NCBI GenBank assembly: GCA_965213545.1 | Contig: CBDBZL010000001.1 | Coordinates: 558,001-622,000 of the forward strand | Direction: 5' to 3' | Length of the DNA: 64,000 nucleotides | From: CBDBZL01 sp965213545 | Lineage (GTDB): Bacteria > Pseudomonadota > Alphaproteobacteria > Sphingomonadales > Sphingomonadaceae | In this document: positions 20,117 through 28,078 of the stretch, one piece after another | Numbering within the stretch: position 1 is the first letter of the stretch | How the letters are laid out: each line of letters starts with the position of its first letter | Made by a program: the position numbers and the translations under genes | Notes under the pieces: generated by a model | Told to the model about the DNA's origin: nothing | The model's database searches: none | The model's input: the letters and a program-made list of their open reading frames with translations, nothing else

Positions 20117-21118
20117 ATGCACAACATCCTTCTCCGGCTTGCCCTTCTGCTTGGTGTGATGACGCTCCCCAGCGTGGTTGAGGCACAGACGGGCGGCCCG
20201 ACAAACGATGAGACGAGCACGCTGCCCGGCTTCAGCCTGAAGGTTCCGGACAATGTGCCCGATGGAGTGTTCTCCAATTCGCGGCATACCGAGGTGCTCG
20301 CTGCCCAGGTGCTGCTCGATCGCAGCCGCCATTCGCCCGGCGTGATCGACGGGTACATGGGCGGCAATACGCGCCGGGCGATCCGCTTCTATCGCGAGGC
20401 GAAAGGCCTCCCCGTCGGCGAGCAGGTCGACGCGGCTTTGATGCGCTCGCTGCTCGATACCCAGGGCGGCGATGTGTTCACGACCTACACCATCACCGAC
20501 AAAGACCTGGCGGCTGCGTTCGACAAGGTGCCATCATCAATGGAGGCAATGGCCAAGATGGAGCATGTCGGCTGGAGCTCGCCGCTCGAGATGCTGGCCG
20601 ATCGTTTTCACATGGATCAGCAGTTCCTGACCGCGCTCAATCCGAAAGCCGATTTTGGCAGCGCGGGAACCCGCATAACCGTCATCGCGCGGGGCGATGA
20701 GAAGCTGTCGGGGAACGTCGCACGGATCGAGATCCGCAAGGCAGAGAACTCGGTCGTGGTTCTCGGCGCCGACGACACCGTGCTGGCGAGCTATCCGGCG
20801 ACAATCGGGAGCCGCCAGTTTCCAAGCCCGAGCGGGGCCATGCAGGTCACCTCGGTGGCGCCAGAAGCGAACTACACCTTCACCCCGACCGGGCGCGACT
20901 GGGGCCCCGATGACGCGCTCGTCATTCCTCCTGGACCGAACAATCCGGTGGGCGGCATCTGGATCGACCTGTCGAAAGAGGGCTATGGCATCCATGGTTC
21001 GCCCGATCCGCAGCTGATCGGCAAGACCGCCAGCCACGGCTGCGTGCGGCTGACCAACTGGGACGCGCAAGAACTCGCAGGAGCGGTATCTGCGGGCGTG
21101 GAGGTGAAGTTTCTTTAA
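20117..21118 (+). CDS. Periplasmic L,D-transpeptidase (YkuD) with peptidoglycan-binding domain
   Basis: A 333-residue exported enzyme that cross-links peptidoglycan or anchors proteins to it. A Sec signal peptide (residues 1-23, cleavage after VEA) is followed by a PG_binding_1-like segment (AAQVLLDRSRHSPGVIDGYM, GGNTRRAIRFYREAKGLPVG). A LysM-like/linker region comes next, then the YkuD catalytic domain. The active site is visible as IHGSPDPQLIG and SHGCVRL with Cys309 and His307. It is divergent from metZ and monocistronic. Confidence 0.93.
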   Translation: MHNILLRLALLLGVMTLPSVVEAQTGGPTNDETSTLPGFSLKVPDNVPDGVFSNSRHTEVLAAQVLLDRSRHSPGVIDGYMGGNTRRAIRFYREAKGLPVGEQVDAALMRSLLDTQGGDVFTTYTITDKDLAAAFDKVPSSMEAMAKMEHVGWSSPLEMLADRFHMDQQFLTALNPKADFGSAGTRITVIARGDEKLSGNVARIEIRKAENSVVVLGADDTVLASYPATIGSRQFPSPSGAMQVTSVAPEANYTFTPTGRDWGPDDALVIPPGPNNPVGGIWIDLSKEGYGIHGSPDPQLIGKTASHGCVRLTNWDAQELAGAVSAGVEVKFL

Positions 21119-21244
21119 GGTTCCCAACCTGCGCGAAGGAGCCAGTACGGGCGTCCTTGTTCGAGTTGAACGGCGGTCGTACGTTTTGCGGCCGTCAGGC
21201 GAACGCGATCCGCTAGGGTGGCGGCAACAAGACAGCCCGCGGGC

Positions 21245-22303
21245 CTAAAGCCGCTCGAGCACCGCATCGCCGATCGCCCGCGTCCCCGCCTCGCCGCCAA
21301 GGTCGCGTCCCAGCACGCCATCGCTCAGCACGCGAGCGATAGCGCGCTCGATGGCTTGCGCCTCTTGCTCCCGCCCCAGCGAATGGCGCAGCGCAAGTGC
21401 GAGCGAGGCGATCATGGCCAGCGGGTTCGCCACTCCCCTGCCGGCGATATCGGGCGCGCTGCCGTGGACCGGTTCATAGAGGCCGCGCGGGCCGAACGTG
21501 CCTTGCTCTTCCCCGAGGGCCGCCGAGGCCATCAGTCCGATCGAACCGGTGCAGGCGGCCGCAAGGTCGGACAGGATGTCGCCGAACAGATTGCCGGTGA
21601 GCAAGACATCGAACCGCGCCGGGTCGCGCACCATCTGCATCGCGGCGTTGTCGACATAGACGTGCTCGAGCACGACTTCGGGATAATGGCGGGCGACATC
21701 GATCGTCACCTCGCGCCACAGGCGACTGGTCTCGAGCACATTGGCCTTGTCGACGCTGGTCACGCGCCCGCCCCGCCCCGCCGCGGCCTTGAAGGCGACA
21801 TGCGCGATGCGCGCCACCTCGTCCTGAGCATAGGACATCAGGTCGAAGCCCTGCTGCCGCCCATCGTCGAGCCTGCGGCGAGCCTTCTCGCCGAAATAGA
21901 CGTCGCCCGTCAGTTCGCGCACGATCAGCATGTCGATGCCCGCCGCCCTGGCCGAGCGCAGCGGTGAGAGATGGGCCAGCGAGGGGTGCAGGACGGCGGG
22001 GCGCAGATTGGCGAACAGGCCGAGCGCCTGGCGCAGCCCCAGGATCGCCTGTTCGGGTCGCAGATGCGCGTCGAGCGCGTCACATTCCTCGTCCCCGACC
22101 GCGCCGAACAGGATGGCATCGGCAAGGCGGGCCATCTCCAACGTTTCGGGCGGCAGTGGATGCGCGTGCCGGCGATACGCGGCCGCGCCGACATCGCCCT
22201 CGAAAATGACCAGGCCGGGGAGCGACAGCGCGTCGAGCACCCGGCGTGCCTCGGCCATCACCTCGGGTCCGATCCCGTCACCGGGGAAACAGGCGATCTT
22301 CAT
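21245..22303 (-). CDS. leuB: 3-isopropylmalate dehydrogenase
   Basis: A 352-residue NAD-dependent decarboxylating dehydrogenase of leucine synthesis. It starts MKIACFPGDGIGPEV. The substrate/metal residues appear in LRPEQAILGLRQ, RELTGDVYFG, SVDKANVLETSRLW, DNAAMQMVRDPARFDV, NLFGDILSD and the cofactor loop VHGSAPDIAGRGVANP. recO lies 67 bases upstream on the same strand; leuCD are not in the window. The upstream frame remains open into recO, but the conserved N terminus fixes the start. Confidence 0.95.
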   Translation of the reverse strand: MKIACFPGDGIGPEVMAEARRVLDALSLPGLVIFEGDVGAAAYRRHAHPLPPETLEMARLADAILFGAVGDEECDALDAHLRPEQAILGLRQALGLFANLRPAVLHPSLAHLSPLRSARAAGIDMLIVRELTGDVYFGEKARRRLDDGRQQGFDLMSYAQDEVARIAHVAFKAAAGRGGRVTSVDKANVLETSRLWREVTIDVARHYPEVVLEHVYVDNAAMQMVRDPARFDVLLTGNLFGDILSDLAAACTGSIGLMASAALGEEQGTFGPRGLYEPVHGSAPDIAGRGVANPLAMIASLALALRHSLGREQEAQAIERAIARVLSDGVLGRDLGGEAGTRAIGDAVLERL

Positions 22304-22370
22304 TTCGCGCACACGCTCCTCGTCGGCGTCGTAACTGGGCTCGGGGCAGTGCAGCCAGGCGGCCGCAGGA

Positions 22371-22982
22371 TCAAGCCATGCGGGCGAAAAGGTCGCGCAG
22401 GCGATGGCGCGCGGCGATGATGTTGGCCCGTCTGTCGGCCAGCAAGTAGCGCTCGAGCAAGGGGGCAAGGTGGTCCATTGCCGCAAGCACCGAGCAAATA
22501 TCGGCCTGCTGCATCGGCCGTGCCGCCTGCGCGGGTCCGCCATAGCCCAGTTCGCGCAGCACCAACGTCTCGTAGGCGACCAATGCGCCGGCCCACAGCC
22601 GGGCCGAGGACGCGTTGCAGATCGCATCGACAAGGCCGCTCAGCGCCTCATAAAGCGGCGCGAAGGGCTGGCGCTCAGGAAGCGCCGCGGCGGTCAGCGT
22701 GCAGGCCCAGGAAATGCCCGCGGCGGGCAGCGGCTCGGCGATCCACGGCCCCCTGCTGACGACAAGTTCGGGCCGGGCGAACAGCAGCTGGCTTGCCTGT
22801 CGGGCGACGAATTCGACATTGAGCACATTGCCCGGGATGAGCACCGGGCGCAGGTTCCGGCCGCGGCCACCCGCGACATAACCCGCGACGATGCCGTGTT
22901 CGCCGGTCAGGAACCGCGCGACCACCGCCGTCTCGCCATGGCGACGCGCCGCCACAAGTATCGCGGGAAGCCGCAGATGCAT
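22371..22982 (-). CDS. recO: DNA repair protein RecO
   Basis: RecO loads RecA onto SSB-coated DNA with RecR in the RecF pathway. The 203-residue protein has the N-terminal OB-fold (LRLPAILVAARRHGETAVVA, EHGIVAGYVAGGRGR) and a helical C-terminal part (ALVAYETLVLRELGYG). The zinc-cysteines found in some RecO proteins are absent. The start at 22982 (MHLRLPAIL) matches the family; an ATG 12 codons upstream is less likely. It is upstream of leuB, probably co-transcribed. Confidence 0.88.
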   Translation of the reverse strand: MHLRLPAILVAARRHGETAVVARFLTGEHGIVAGYVAGGRGRNLRPVLIPGNVLNVEFVARQASQLLFARPELVVSRGPWIAEPLPAAGISWACTLTAAALPERQPFAPLYEALSGLVDAICNASSARLWAGALVAYETLVLRELGYGGPAQAARPMQQADICSVLAAMDHLAPLLERYLLADRRANIIAARHRLRDLFARMA

Positions 22983-23228
22983 CGCGGACAATGTGGGAAG
23001 ACCGGGGATGTGGGGCAAGCCGACGCGCGAGGGGCAACGTCTTGCGCAGGCGATATGGCGTTAAGGGATTGGCGGTCGATTCGGCCTAAATCGAATTCGG
23101 GTCGGTATGTTGGCATCGATGGGAGCTAGACAAAGCTCGGGTCATCACCTCGGCACGCAAACGCAGGCCAATATCGAACCCGCGTCTCACAGGCGCATTC
23201 GTCCCACGAACCAAATACCTCGGTTGCG

Positions 23229-23528
23229 CTAGAGAGCCTCGGTCGCCCCGCCTGTGCTGGTATTGGTGACGTCACCGCCGCTGCCCGCCAGCTTCGCCTC
23301 CAGCGCGGCCAAGCGCGCCTCGAGCACTTCGCAGCGTTCGCGAGCGATCGCGGCCATGTCGCGCACCGCCTCGAACTCGTCGCGACCGACGAACTCCATC
23401 CCGCCCATCGCTTCTTTCAACCGCTCCCGCGCCTGGCCCTGAGCTTCGCGCGCCATGCCGGCAAAAGTGCCCGCCGCCGCGTTGGCGAGCTTCACGAAAT
23501 CGGCGATCATGGGGTTCTGGCTTTGCAT
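23229..23528 (-). CDS. ubiK: UbiK/BMFP-family accessory factor
   Basis: A 99-residue protein with the BMFP (YqiC/UbiK) layout. The N-terminal part is amphipathic (MQSQNPMIADFVKLANAAAG, TFAGMAREAQGQARERLKEA). The conserved middle is FVGRDEFEAVRDMAAIARER. A C-terminal coiled coil follows (CEVLEARLAALEAKL), then a low-complexity tail. UbiK binds UbiJ and lipids to support ubiquinone synthesis in E. coli under oxygen; in alphaproteobacteria the role is less tested. It stands alone, with 121 bases to tspO upstream. Confidence 0.82.
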   Translation of the reverse strand: MQSQNPMIADFVKLANAAAGTFAGMAREAQGQARERLKEAMGGMEFVGRDEFEAVRDMAAIARERCEVLEARLAALEAKLAGSGGDVTNTSTGGATEAL

Positions 23529-23649
23529 GGATGATCATGTGGGGCGCTGATCAGGCGATGGCAAGCATCGGCAGGGCATTCAGGCTGGAGGGCGCCGCGA
23601 ACGCCGCCACATCGCGCCCTCCCGATGGCCCATTGTCCTGCAGCAACTG

Positions 23650-24132
23650 CTAGTTGAGCCCGGTCGCGAAGGCCACCCAGGCAAGGTAGGGCGCCAGGAG
23701 CCAGGCTGCGCGCCTGTCGATCCTGGCGAACAGCATGATGGTGACGATGATCGCCAGGTCCAGCGCCACGATCAGCGCCATTGCCCAGCCGATCTGTTCG
23801 CCGGCGAAGAACAGCGGCGCCCAGGTGAGATTCAGCGCCAGTTGCACGACGAAAATCGTCAGCACCGGCCAGCGCGCTGACGGGCGTGCGGCAGCCAGGA
23901 CCATCGCCAGCGCTAGCCCCATCAGGACGTACAGCGCGCTCCATACGATGGGGAAGGCGATTGGCGGTGGGAATAATGCGGGCTTTTCCAGCGATGCGAA
24001 CCAGCTCTCGTCCTCGCCGAAATCGGCAAGCATTCCGGACGCTCGGCCCAGCAGCAGGATCACAGGCACGGTGACCAGCGCGATCTTGAATATTGTCCCG
24101 CGTGAGGCGGGATGCGGTTTGGCTAGCTGCAT
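23650..24132 (-). CDS. tspO: Tryptophan-rich sensory protein TspO/MBR family
   Basis: A 160-residue five-helix membrane protein binding porphyrins and cholesterol-like ligands. Family marks are SWFASLEKPALFPPPIAFPI, VWSALYVLMGLAL, LALNLTWAPLFF and the final helix region LLAPYLAWVAFATGLN. I choose the ATG at 24132, giving family-typical length; an upstream TTG would add 12 atypical residues. It has no pigment-synthesis neighbours here, so it probably acts in porphyrin or stress homeostasis. Confidence 0.92.
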   Translation of the reverse strand: MQLAKPHPASRGTIFKIALVTVPVILLLGRASGMLADFGEDESWFASLEKPALFPPPIAFPIVWSALYVLMGLALAMVLAAARPSARWPVLTIFVVQLALNLTWAPLFFAGEQIGWAMALIVALDLAIIVTIMLFARIDRRAAWLLAPYLAWVAFATGLN

Positions 24133-24231
24133 GAATGGACTTTCGATGACCTGAGGAACGTTTGGCAAAGGCGGCCAGAAATGGATGATGCGGTGGCACC
24201 GCCGCCGGCAAGGACGAAGCGCGCCTTATGG

Positions 24232-24978
24232 TCACCCGCTCGCACCGCGCCGGGCGGCGATGAGGAACTCGGTATTGCCTTCGGTGCCCTTGATGGGGCT
24301 GGCGATGATGCCATCGACCTGCCAGCCACCATCGACAAGCCAGGCGGAGACCTCCTCGCACACCCGCGCATGCAGCGCAGGGTCGCGAATAATGCCGCCC
24401 TTGCCGACTTCCTCGCGCGCCACTTCGAATTGCGGCTTGATCAACGCCACCAGCGTGCATTGCTCGGCGCCAAGCGAAAGCGGCACTTCGAGAACCTTGG
24501 CAAGGCCGATGAAGCTGGCATCGCACACCACCATGGCGGGCGGCATGGCGATCATCTGGCGGGTGAGCGAACGCGCGTTGGTGCGCTCGAGCACGGTGAC
24601 GCGCGGGTCCTGCCGCAACAGCCAGTCGAGCTGGTTGGTCCCCACATCCACCGCGAACACGTGCGCCGCGCCCCGATGCAGCAGCACTTGGGTGAAGCCG
24701 CCGGTGGACGAGCCGATGTCCATCGCCACGAGCCCTGCCGGGTCGAGCGCGAAGTGATCGAGCGCATGGGCAAGCTTGACCCCGCCACGACCGACCCAGG
24801 GGTGGTCGCGTCCGCGCAGCGCCAGCGGCGCATCCTCGGCCAGCATCTGACCGGGCTTGGTGACCCGCGTCTCGCCCGAAAACACCAGCCCCGCCATGAC
24901 CAGCGCCTGGCCACGCGCACGGCTGGGCACGAGCCCGCGCTCGAGCAGCAGCTGATCGACCCGGCGACGGCCGGTCAT
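24232..24978 (-). CDS. tlyA: TlyA-family rRNA 2'-O-methyltransferase
   Basis: A 248-residue protein joining an S4 RNA-binding domain (residues 1-60, RRVDQLLLERGLVPSRARGQ) to an FtsJ-like Rossmann methyltransferase. The SAM loop is VAMDIGSSTGGFTQVLL and the later motif IKPQFEVAREEVGKGGIIRD. TlyA methylates 16S and/or 23S rRNA in mycobacteria, affecting capreomycin sensitivity; length matches the family. The frame is open far upstream, but MTGRRRVDQLL is the family start. It is divergent from the lipoprotein genes. Confidence 0.92.
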   Translation of the reverse strand: MTGRRRVDQLLLERGLVPSRARGQALVMAGLVFSGETRVTKPGQMLAEDAPLALRGRDHPWVGRGGVKLAHALDHFALDPAGLVAMDIGSSTGGFTQVLLHRGAAHVFAVDVGTNQLDWLLRQDPRVTVLERTNARSLTRQMIAMPPAMVVCDASFIGLAKVLEVPLSLGAEQCTLVALIKPQFEVAREEVGKGGIIRDPALHARVCEEVSAWLVDGGWQVDGIIASPIKGTEGNTEFLIAARRGASG

Positions 24979-25131
24979 CGGTTGATTTGCTTGAGTTCGT
25001 TCGGACAGGCTTTTCGCATGGCGACAAAGCAGGTAGGCGCTGATCCGACACGTCGCCAGCAGCGATATGGCCCGGATGCGGGTCCAGTTGTTGCGGGGAG
25101 CTGGCGCAAAGGTGAAGGAGAACGTGCGGTC

Positions 25132-25680
25132 ATGATCATCCTTTCGCGCTCGTCCCGCCCCGCCCTGGTGTCGGCCTTGATCGTGTTGACGGCGCTTGCC
25201 GGTTGCTCGCGCGACAATCAGGATGGCGATGATGCTGTCGCCGACCGACCCGAACCCGTTCTCAGAGGCAACCCGGTGATGACGCAGGCTCCCGACGGCA
25301 GCCCCATGACGCCGGGCGAATGGGACATCGGCGAGGATGCGAGCGGCGCGCATGCCCGTTTCGCGGTGCCGGGCAACGAGCCTGTCTTCGCCATGGAATG
25401 CGATGCGGTAACCCAGTCGCTGACGCTTTCGCGGGCCGATGCATCCCCGGACGCACAAGCCTACGTATTGGAAGCCAGCGGCCAGCGTGCGCGGGTGGAC
25501 ATGGAGCCGACGAGGGGCGCACTGCCGATGCAGCGCGCGGCGATCAACAAGGAGATGCCGCTCTTTGCCGCTTTCTCCAATCTTGGAACCGTAATCACCG
25601 TGACCGGCGATGACGGCGAGACGCTGCGCTTGCCCGGCGCTCCCGGTATTCGCCGCGTGATCGAGGCTTGTTCGCGATGA
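25132..25680 (+). CDS. Putative lipoprotein (tandem copy 1)
   Basis: A 182-residue exported protein with signal sequence ending in lipobox LAGC (Cys25). A short acidic linker is followed by a compact domain starting PMTPGEWDIGEDASGAHARF and ending LPGAPGIRRVIEACSR. GAAGGAG lies 11 bases before the ATG. An upstream in-frame extension antisense to tlyA is rejected because it lacks a signal sequence. Its stop overlaps the next gene by four bases, and the two products share layout, so this looks like a tandem duplication. Function unknown. Confidence 0.82.
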   Translation: MIILSRSSRPALVSALIVLTALAGCSRDNQDGDDAVADRPEPVLRGNPVMTQAPDGSPMTPGEWDIGEDASGAHARFAVPGNEPVFAMECDAVTQSLTLSRADASPDAQAYVLEASGQRARVDMEPTRGALPMQRAAINKEMPLFAAFSNLGTVITVTGDDGETLRLPGAPGIRRVIEACSR

Positions 25681-26261
25681 GCCATTCCCGCACACGCACC
25701 GCCCGGCCGTTCGGCACCGTGCGTATCGTCGGAGCGCTGGCTGCGCTGGCACTTGCTGGGGCTTGCGTCCCACGTTCGCCCGAACCCGCCCCATCGCCCG
25801 CTGCGCCGGCCGCGCCATCAACGGCCGGGCCGGTGATCAACACGCTTCCCACGCCGACCTATGACAACTGGTTCGACGCGCCGCAAACCCCGGGAGACTG
25901 GCGCTATTCGGCCAGCGGTCCGGTGACGCAGGCGACCTTCGCCGCCGCGCCGGGACCGGGGCCGGCCACCATTGTGTGTGATCTGGGCACCCGCCGCATC
26001 GGCATCGCCCGGGCGGGGCGAGCGGAATGGCCCGTCCAGATGCGCATCCGCTCGGAAAGCGCCGACCGGCTGGTCACTGCCGAACCGCACGCGAATGGGC
26101 TGGTGGCCGAGTTCGCCGCCGACGATCCGATCCTGGATGCCATCGCTTTTTCGAAGGGCCGCTTTGCCATCGAGACCGCCGGGCGCGAGACGCTTTACCT
26201 GCCCGCTTATCCCGAGGTTTCGCGCGTGATCGAGGACTGCCGCCGCGGCGCGTTGCGGTAA
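25677..26261 (+). CDS. Putative exported protein (tandem copy 2)
   Basis: A 194-residue protein starting MSHSRTRTARP with a hydrophobic segment ending LAGAC, a weak lipobox or Sec signal. A Pro/Ala linker follows, then a domain with the same plan as the preceding gene: TPGDWRYSASGPVTQATF, a central CDLGTRRIGIARAG, and the ending LPAYPEVSRVIEDCRRG. The ATG overlaps the stop of copy 1 (ATGA), so the two are translationally coupled. Both domains contain a central Cys and a terminal Cys that could form a disulfide in the periplasm. No known function recognised. Confidence 0.8.
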   Translation: MSHSRTRTARPFGTVRIVGALAALALAGACVPRSPEPAPSPAAPAAPSTAGPVINTLPTPTYDNWFDAPQTPGDWRYSASGPVTQATFAAAPGPGPATIVCDLGTRRIGIARAGRAEWPVQMRIRSESADRLVTAEPHANGLVAEFAADDPILDAIAFSKGRFAIETAGRETLYLPAYPEVSRVIEDCRRGALR

Positions 26262-26406
26262 ACGATCGCCCGATATGCGCAGGCTGGTGAAAAAGCCGCA
26301 AAAAGCTCTTGCGTTCGGCGCCCACGCGATTCACATATCGCGCAAGGCCAGCGGTGATCGCGGTCTTCGCCCCCCAATGAAACGGCGGGTGTCGGCTCAA
26401 AAGCGC

Positions 26407-26421
26407 GAAAGGAGGTGATCC
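26407..26421 (+). promoter_or_regulatory. Extended Shine-Dalgarno, 15 bases complementary to the 16S rRNA 3' end
   Basis: gaaaggaggtgatcc is the exact reverse complement of the alphaproteobacterial 16S 3' end (GGATCACCTCCTTTC). Most ribosome-binding sites match 4-7 bases. The GGAGG core is seven bases before an ATG at 26423, an optimal distance. Such a site should bind 30S subunits very strongly, or could be occluded in a regulatory structure. Confidence 0.7.
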
Positions 26422-26422
26422 G

Positions 26423-26482
26423 ATGTCTCATGGTTCAGCAGGGAGGTCGGTTAAGTCCCGCGCGGAGCATTATCGGAACTGA
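26423..26482 (+). CDS. 19-codon small ORF (possible leader peptide)
   Basis: MSHGSAGRSVKSRAEHYRN, a basic peptide, starts seven bases after the exceptional Shine-Dalgarno and ends in TGA. It contains no run of Leu, Ile or Val codons, so it is not a classic ilv attenuator. A 15-bp terminator-like hairpin starts 57 bases after the stop. The frame stays open beyond the TGA for about 45 codons through the hairpin, which is probably chance. Real expression is inferred only from the ribosome-binding site. Confidence 0.5.
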   Translation: MSHGSAGRSVKSRAEHYRN

Positions 26483-26538
26483 TTTTCGCGTTCCGGTAAA
26501 GGCTTCGTGGGCGGCAACTTCCGGCCGCTGACCATGCG

Positions 26539-26580
26539 AAGGGTCGCTGCGCCACAGGGCGCGGCGGCCCTTCTCATTTG
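26539..26580 (+). terminator. Terminator/attenuator-like hairpin upstream of ilvE
   Basis: gggtcgctgcgcc (26541-26553) pairs with ggcgcggcggccc (26558-26570) through 13 bp including two G-U pairs. It is extended by two A-U pairs, with a four-base loop (acag), and followed by ttctcatttg. It lies between the 19-codon ORF and ilvE, so it may end a short upstream transcript or act as an attenuator. Confidence 0.55.
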
Positions 26581-26738
26581 TGGCGCGGGCTGTCGGTCTG
26601 ACCTGTCGCTTCACTTATGATTTGCGGGCCTTGTCCGAACCGGTCGTGATCCCCACCGCCGTCCGGGAGTGCTTGCGGCTCCCGCCCCCTTGCCACCCCC
26701 CGGCACGCGCCGTAATCGCTGGCCACAAGGAGAGACGA

Positions 26739-27878
26739 ATGGCCGATGCGCGCGACCTTGCCCTGGGAACCGTTCCACCAGCCGTGAACGCTTCGGGGCT
26801 GGATATCGCCCACCGGCCGCATCCTTCGCCAATGCCGGCGGCGAGCCGCGAGCAGGCCATCGCCGATCCTGGTTTCGGCAAGGTGTTCACCGATCACATG
26901 ATCTCCATCGACTGGTCACCCGAGCGTGGGTGGCACGATGGGACGCTGGGACCACGCCAGCCAATCGCGCTCGATCCGGCAGCCGCGGTGCTGCATTACG
27001 CGCAGGAGATCTTCGAGGGGCTCAAGGCCTATCGGCTCGCCGACGGCACGATGGCACTGTTCCGCCCGCACGAGAACGCGCGCCGCTTCAATCATTCGGC
27101 GCGCCGGCTTGCCATGCCCGAACTTCCCGAGGAGGCCTTTGTCGAAACGATCCGCCGCATCGTCCTTGCAGATGCTGACTGGTTCCCCAAGGTTGACGGC
27201 GGCGCGCTGTACATCCGCCCGTTCATGATCGCGGATGAGGCTTTTCTCGGGGTTCGCCCCGCGCGCCACTACAAGTTCCTGGTGATTCTTTCTCCGGCGG
27301 GCAATTACTTTCGCTCGGGCGCTCCGGCGGTGTCGATCTGGGTCTCGGCAGATTACATCCGCGCTGCGGCGGGCGGCACCGGGGCGGCGAAATGTGGCGG
27401 AAACTATGCCGCCAGCCTGGTGCCGCAGGCCGAAGCGATCGCCCAAGGCCACGACCAGGTGGTGTTTCTCGATGCGGTGGAACGCAAGTGGATCGAGGAA
27501 CTGGGCGGGATGAACCTGTTTTTCGCCTTCGACGACGGCTCGCTGCTCACTCCGCCGCTCACCGGCACGATCCTGCCCGGAATTACCCGGGAAAGTCTCA
27601 TCACCCTGGCGCGCGAGGAAGGACTGGAGGTGCGCGAGCAGCGCTACTCGCTCGAGCAATGGCAGGCCGATGCCCGCTCGGGCCGGCTCGTCGAATGTTT
27701 CGCCTGCGGCACCGCGGCGGTGGTGACACCGGTCGGCCGGGTTGCCGGTAACGAGCTGGACTTCAGGATCGGCAATGGCGGCCCCGGATCCGTGATTAGT
27801 CGCCTGCGCGATAGGCTGGTCGCCATCCAGCGGGGCACCGCGCCCGATCCGCATGGCTGGTTGATGCGGCTGAGCTGA
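26739..27878 (+). CDS. ilvE: Branched-chain amino acid aminotransferase
   Basis: A 379-residue fold-type IV PLP aminotransferase that interconverts Leu/Ile/Val and their 2-oxo acids. Motifs: VLHYAQEIFEGLKAYRLADG, LYIRPFMIADEAFLGV, GGTGAAKCGGNYAASL with the PLP Lys, ELGGMNLFFAF and ECFACGTAAVVTPVG. This is the longer group-II type (about 360 residues, similar to mammalian BCAT). AAGGAGA lies six bases before the ATG. It links functionally to leuB (synthesis) and to the valine-breakdown genes in the window. Confidence 0.95.
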   Translation: MADARDLALGTVPPAVNASGLDIAHRPHPSPMPAASREQAIADPGFGKVFTDHMISIDWSPERGWHDGTLGPRQPIALDPAAAVLHYAQEIFEGLKAYRLADGTMALFRPHENARRFNHSARRLAMPELPEEAFVETIRRIVLADADWFPKVDGGALYIRPFMIADEAFLGVRPARHYKFLVILSPAGNYFRSGAPAVSIWVSADYIRAAAGGTGAAKCGGNYAASLVPQAEAIAQGHDQVVFLDAVERKWIEELGGMNLFFAFDDGSLLTPPLTGTILPGITRESLITLAREEGLEVREQRYSLEQWQADARSGRLVECFACGTAAVVTPVGRVAGNELDFRIGNGGPGSVISRLRDRLVAIQRGTAPDPHGWLMRLS

Positions 27879-28078
27879 ACCAGCGGCAAGCGGGGTGCCG
27901 GCGAAAGGGCGTTTAAGACCCCGTCGGGATGAATCGTCAGAACATCTGCTGGGATCGTCTCGCTGCGGCACCGCGCCCGTGCGCCGATCCGATGCCGAAG
28001 CACATCGAGCGGAACAGCCATTGCCTTGTCGCCCGCTGCGCCCTCAGGTCAGCGCATCGGCAAGCGTCCCCCGCTCGA

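Larger units (their letters stand above)
26262..26738. other. Intergenic leader region of ilvE
   Basis: A 477-base region between the lipoprotein pair and ilvE. It contains a 15-base perfect complement of the 16S rRNA 3' tail, a 19-codon ORF and a 15-bp hairpin followed by a T-rich run (each listed separately). After the hairpin another 165 bases precede the ilvE start. The arrangement looks like a regulatory leader, but I recognise no known riboswitch. Confidence 0.55.

Noticed and set aside
24181..25131. Upstream extension of the first lipoprotein gene across tlyA
   Set aside because: The extension is antisense to tlyA and would bury the signal peptide; the lipobox and GAAGGAG support the ATG at 25132.
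26480..26637. TGA readthrough or selenocysteine extension of the 19-codon ORF
   Set aside because: The frame stays open beyond the TGA, but it runs through a strong terminator-like hairpin and I see no SECIS-like element.
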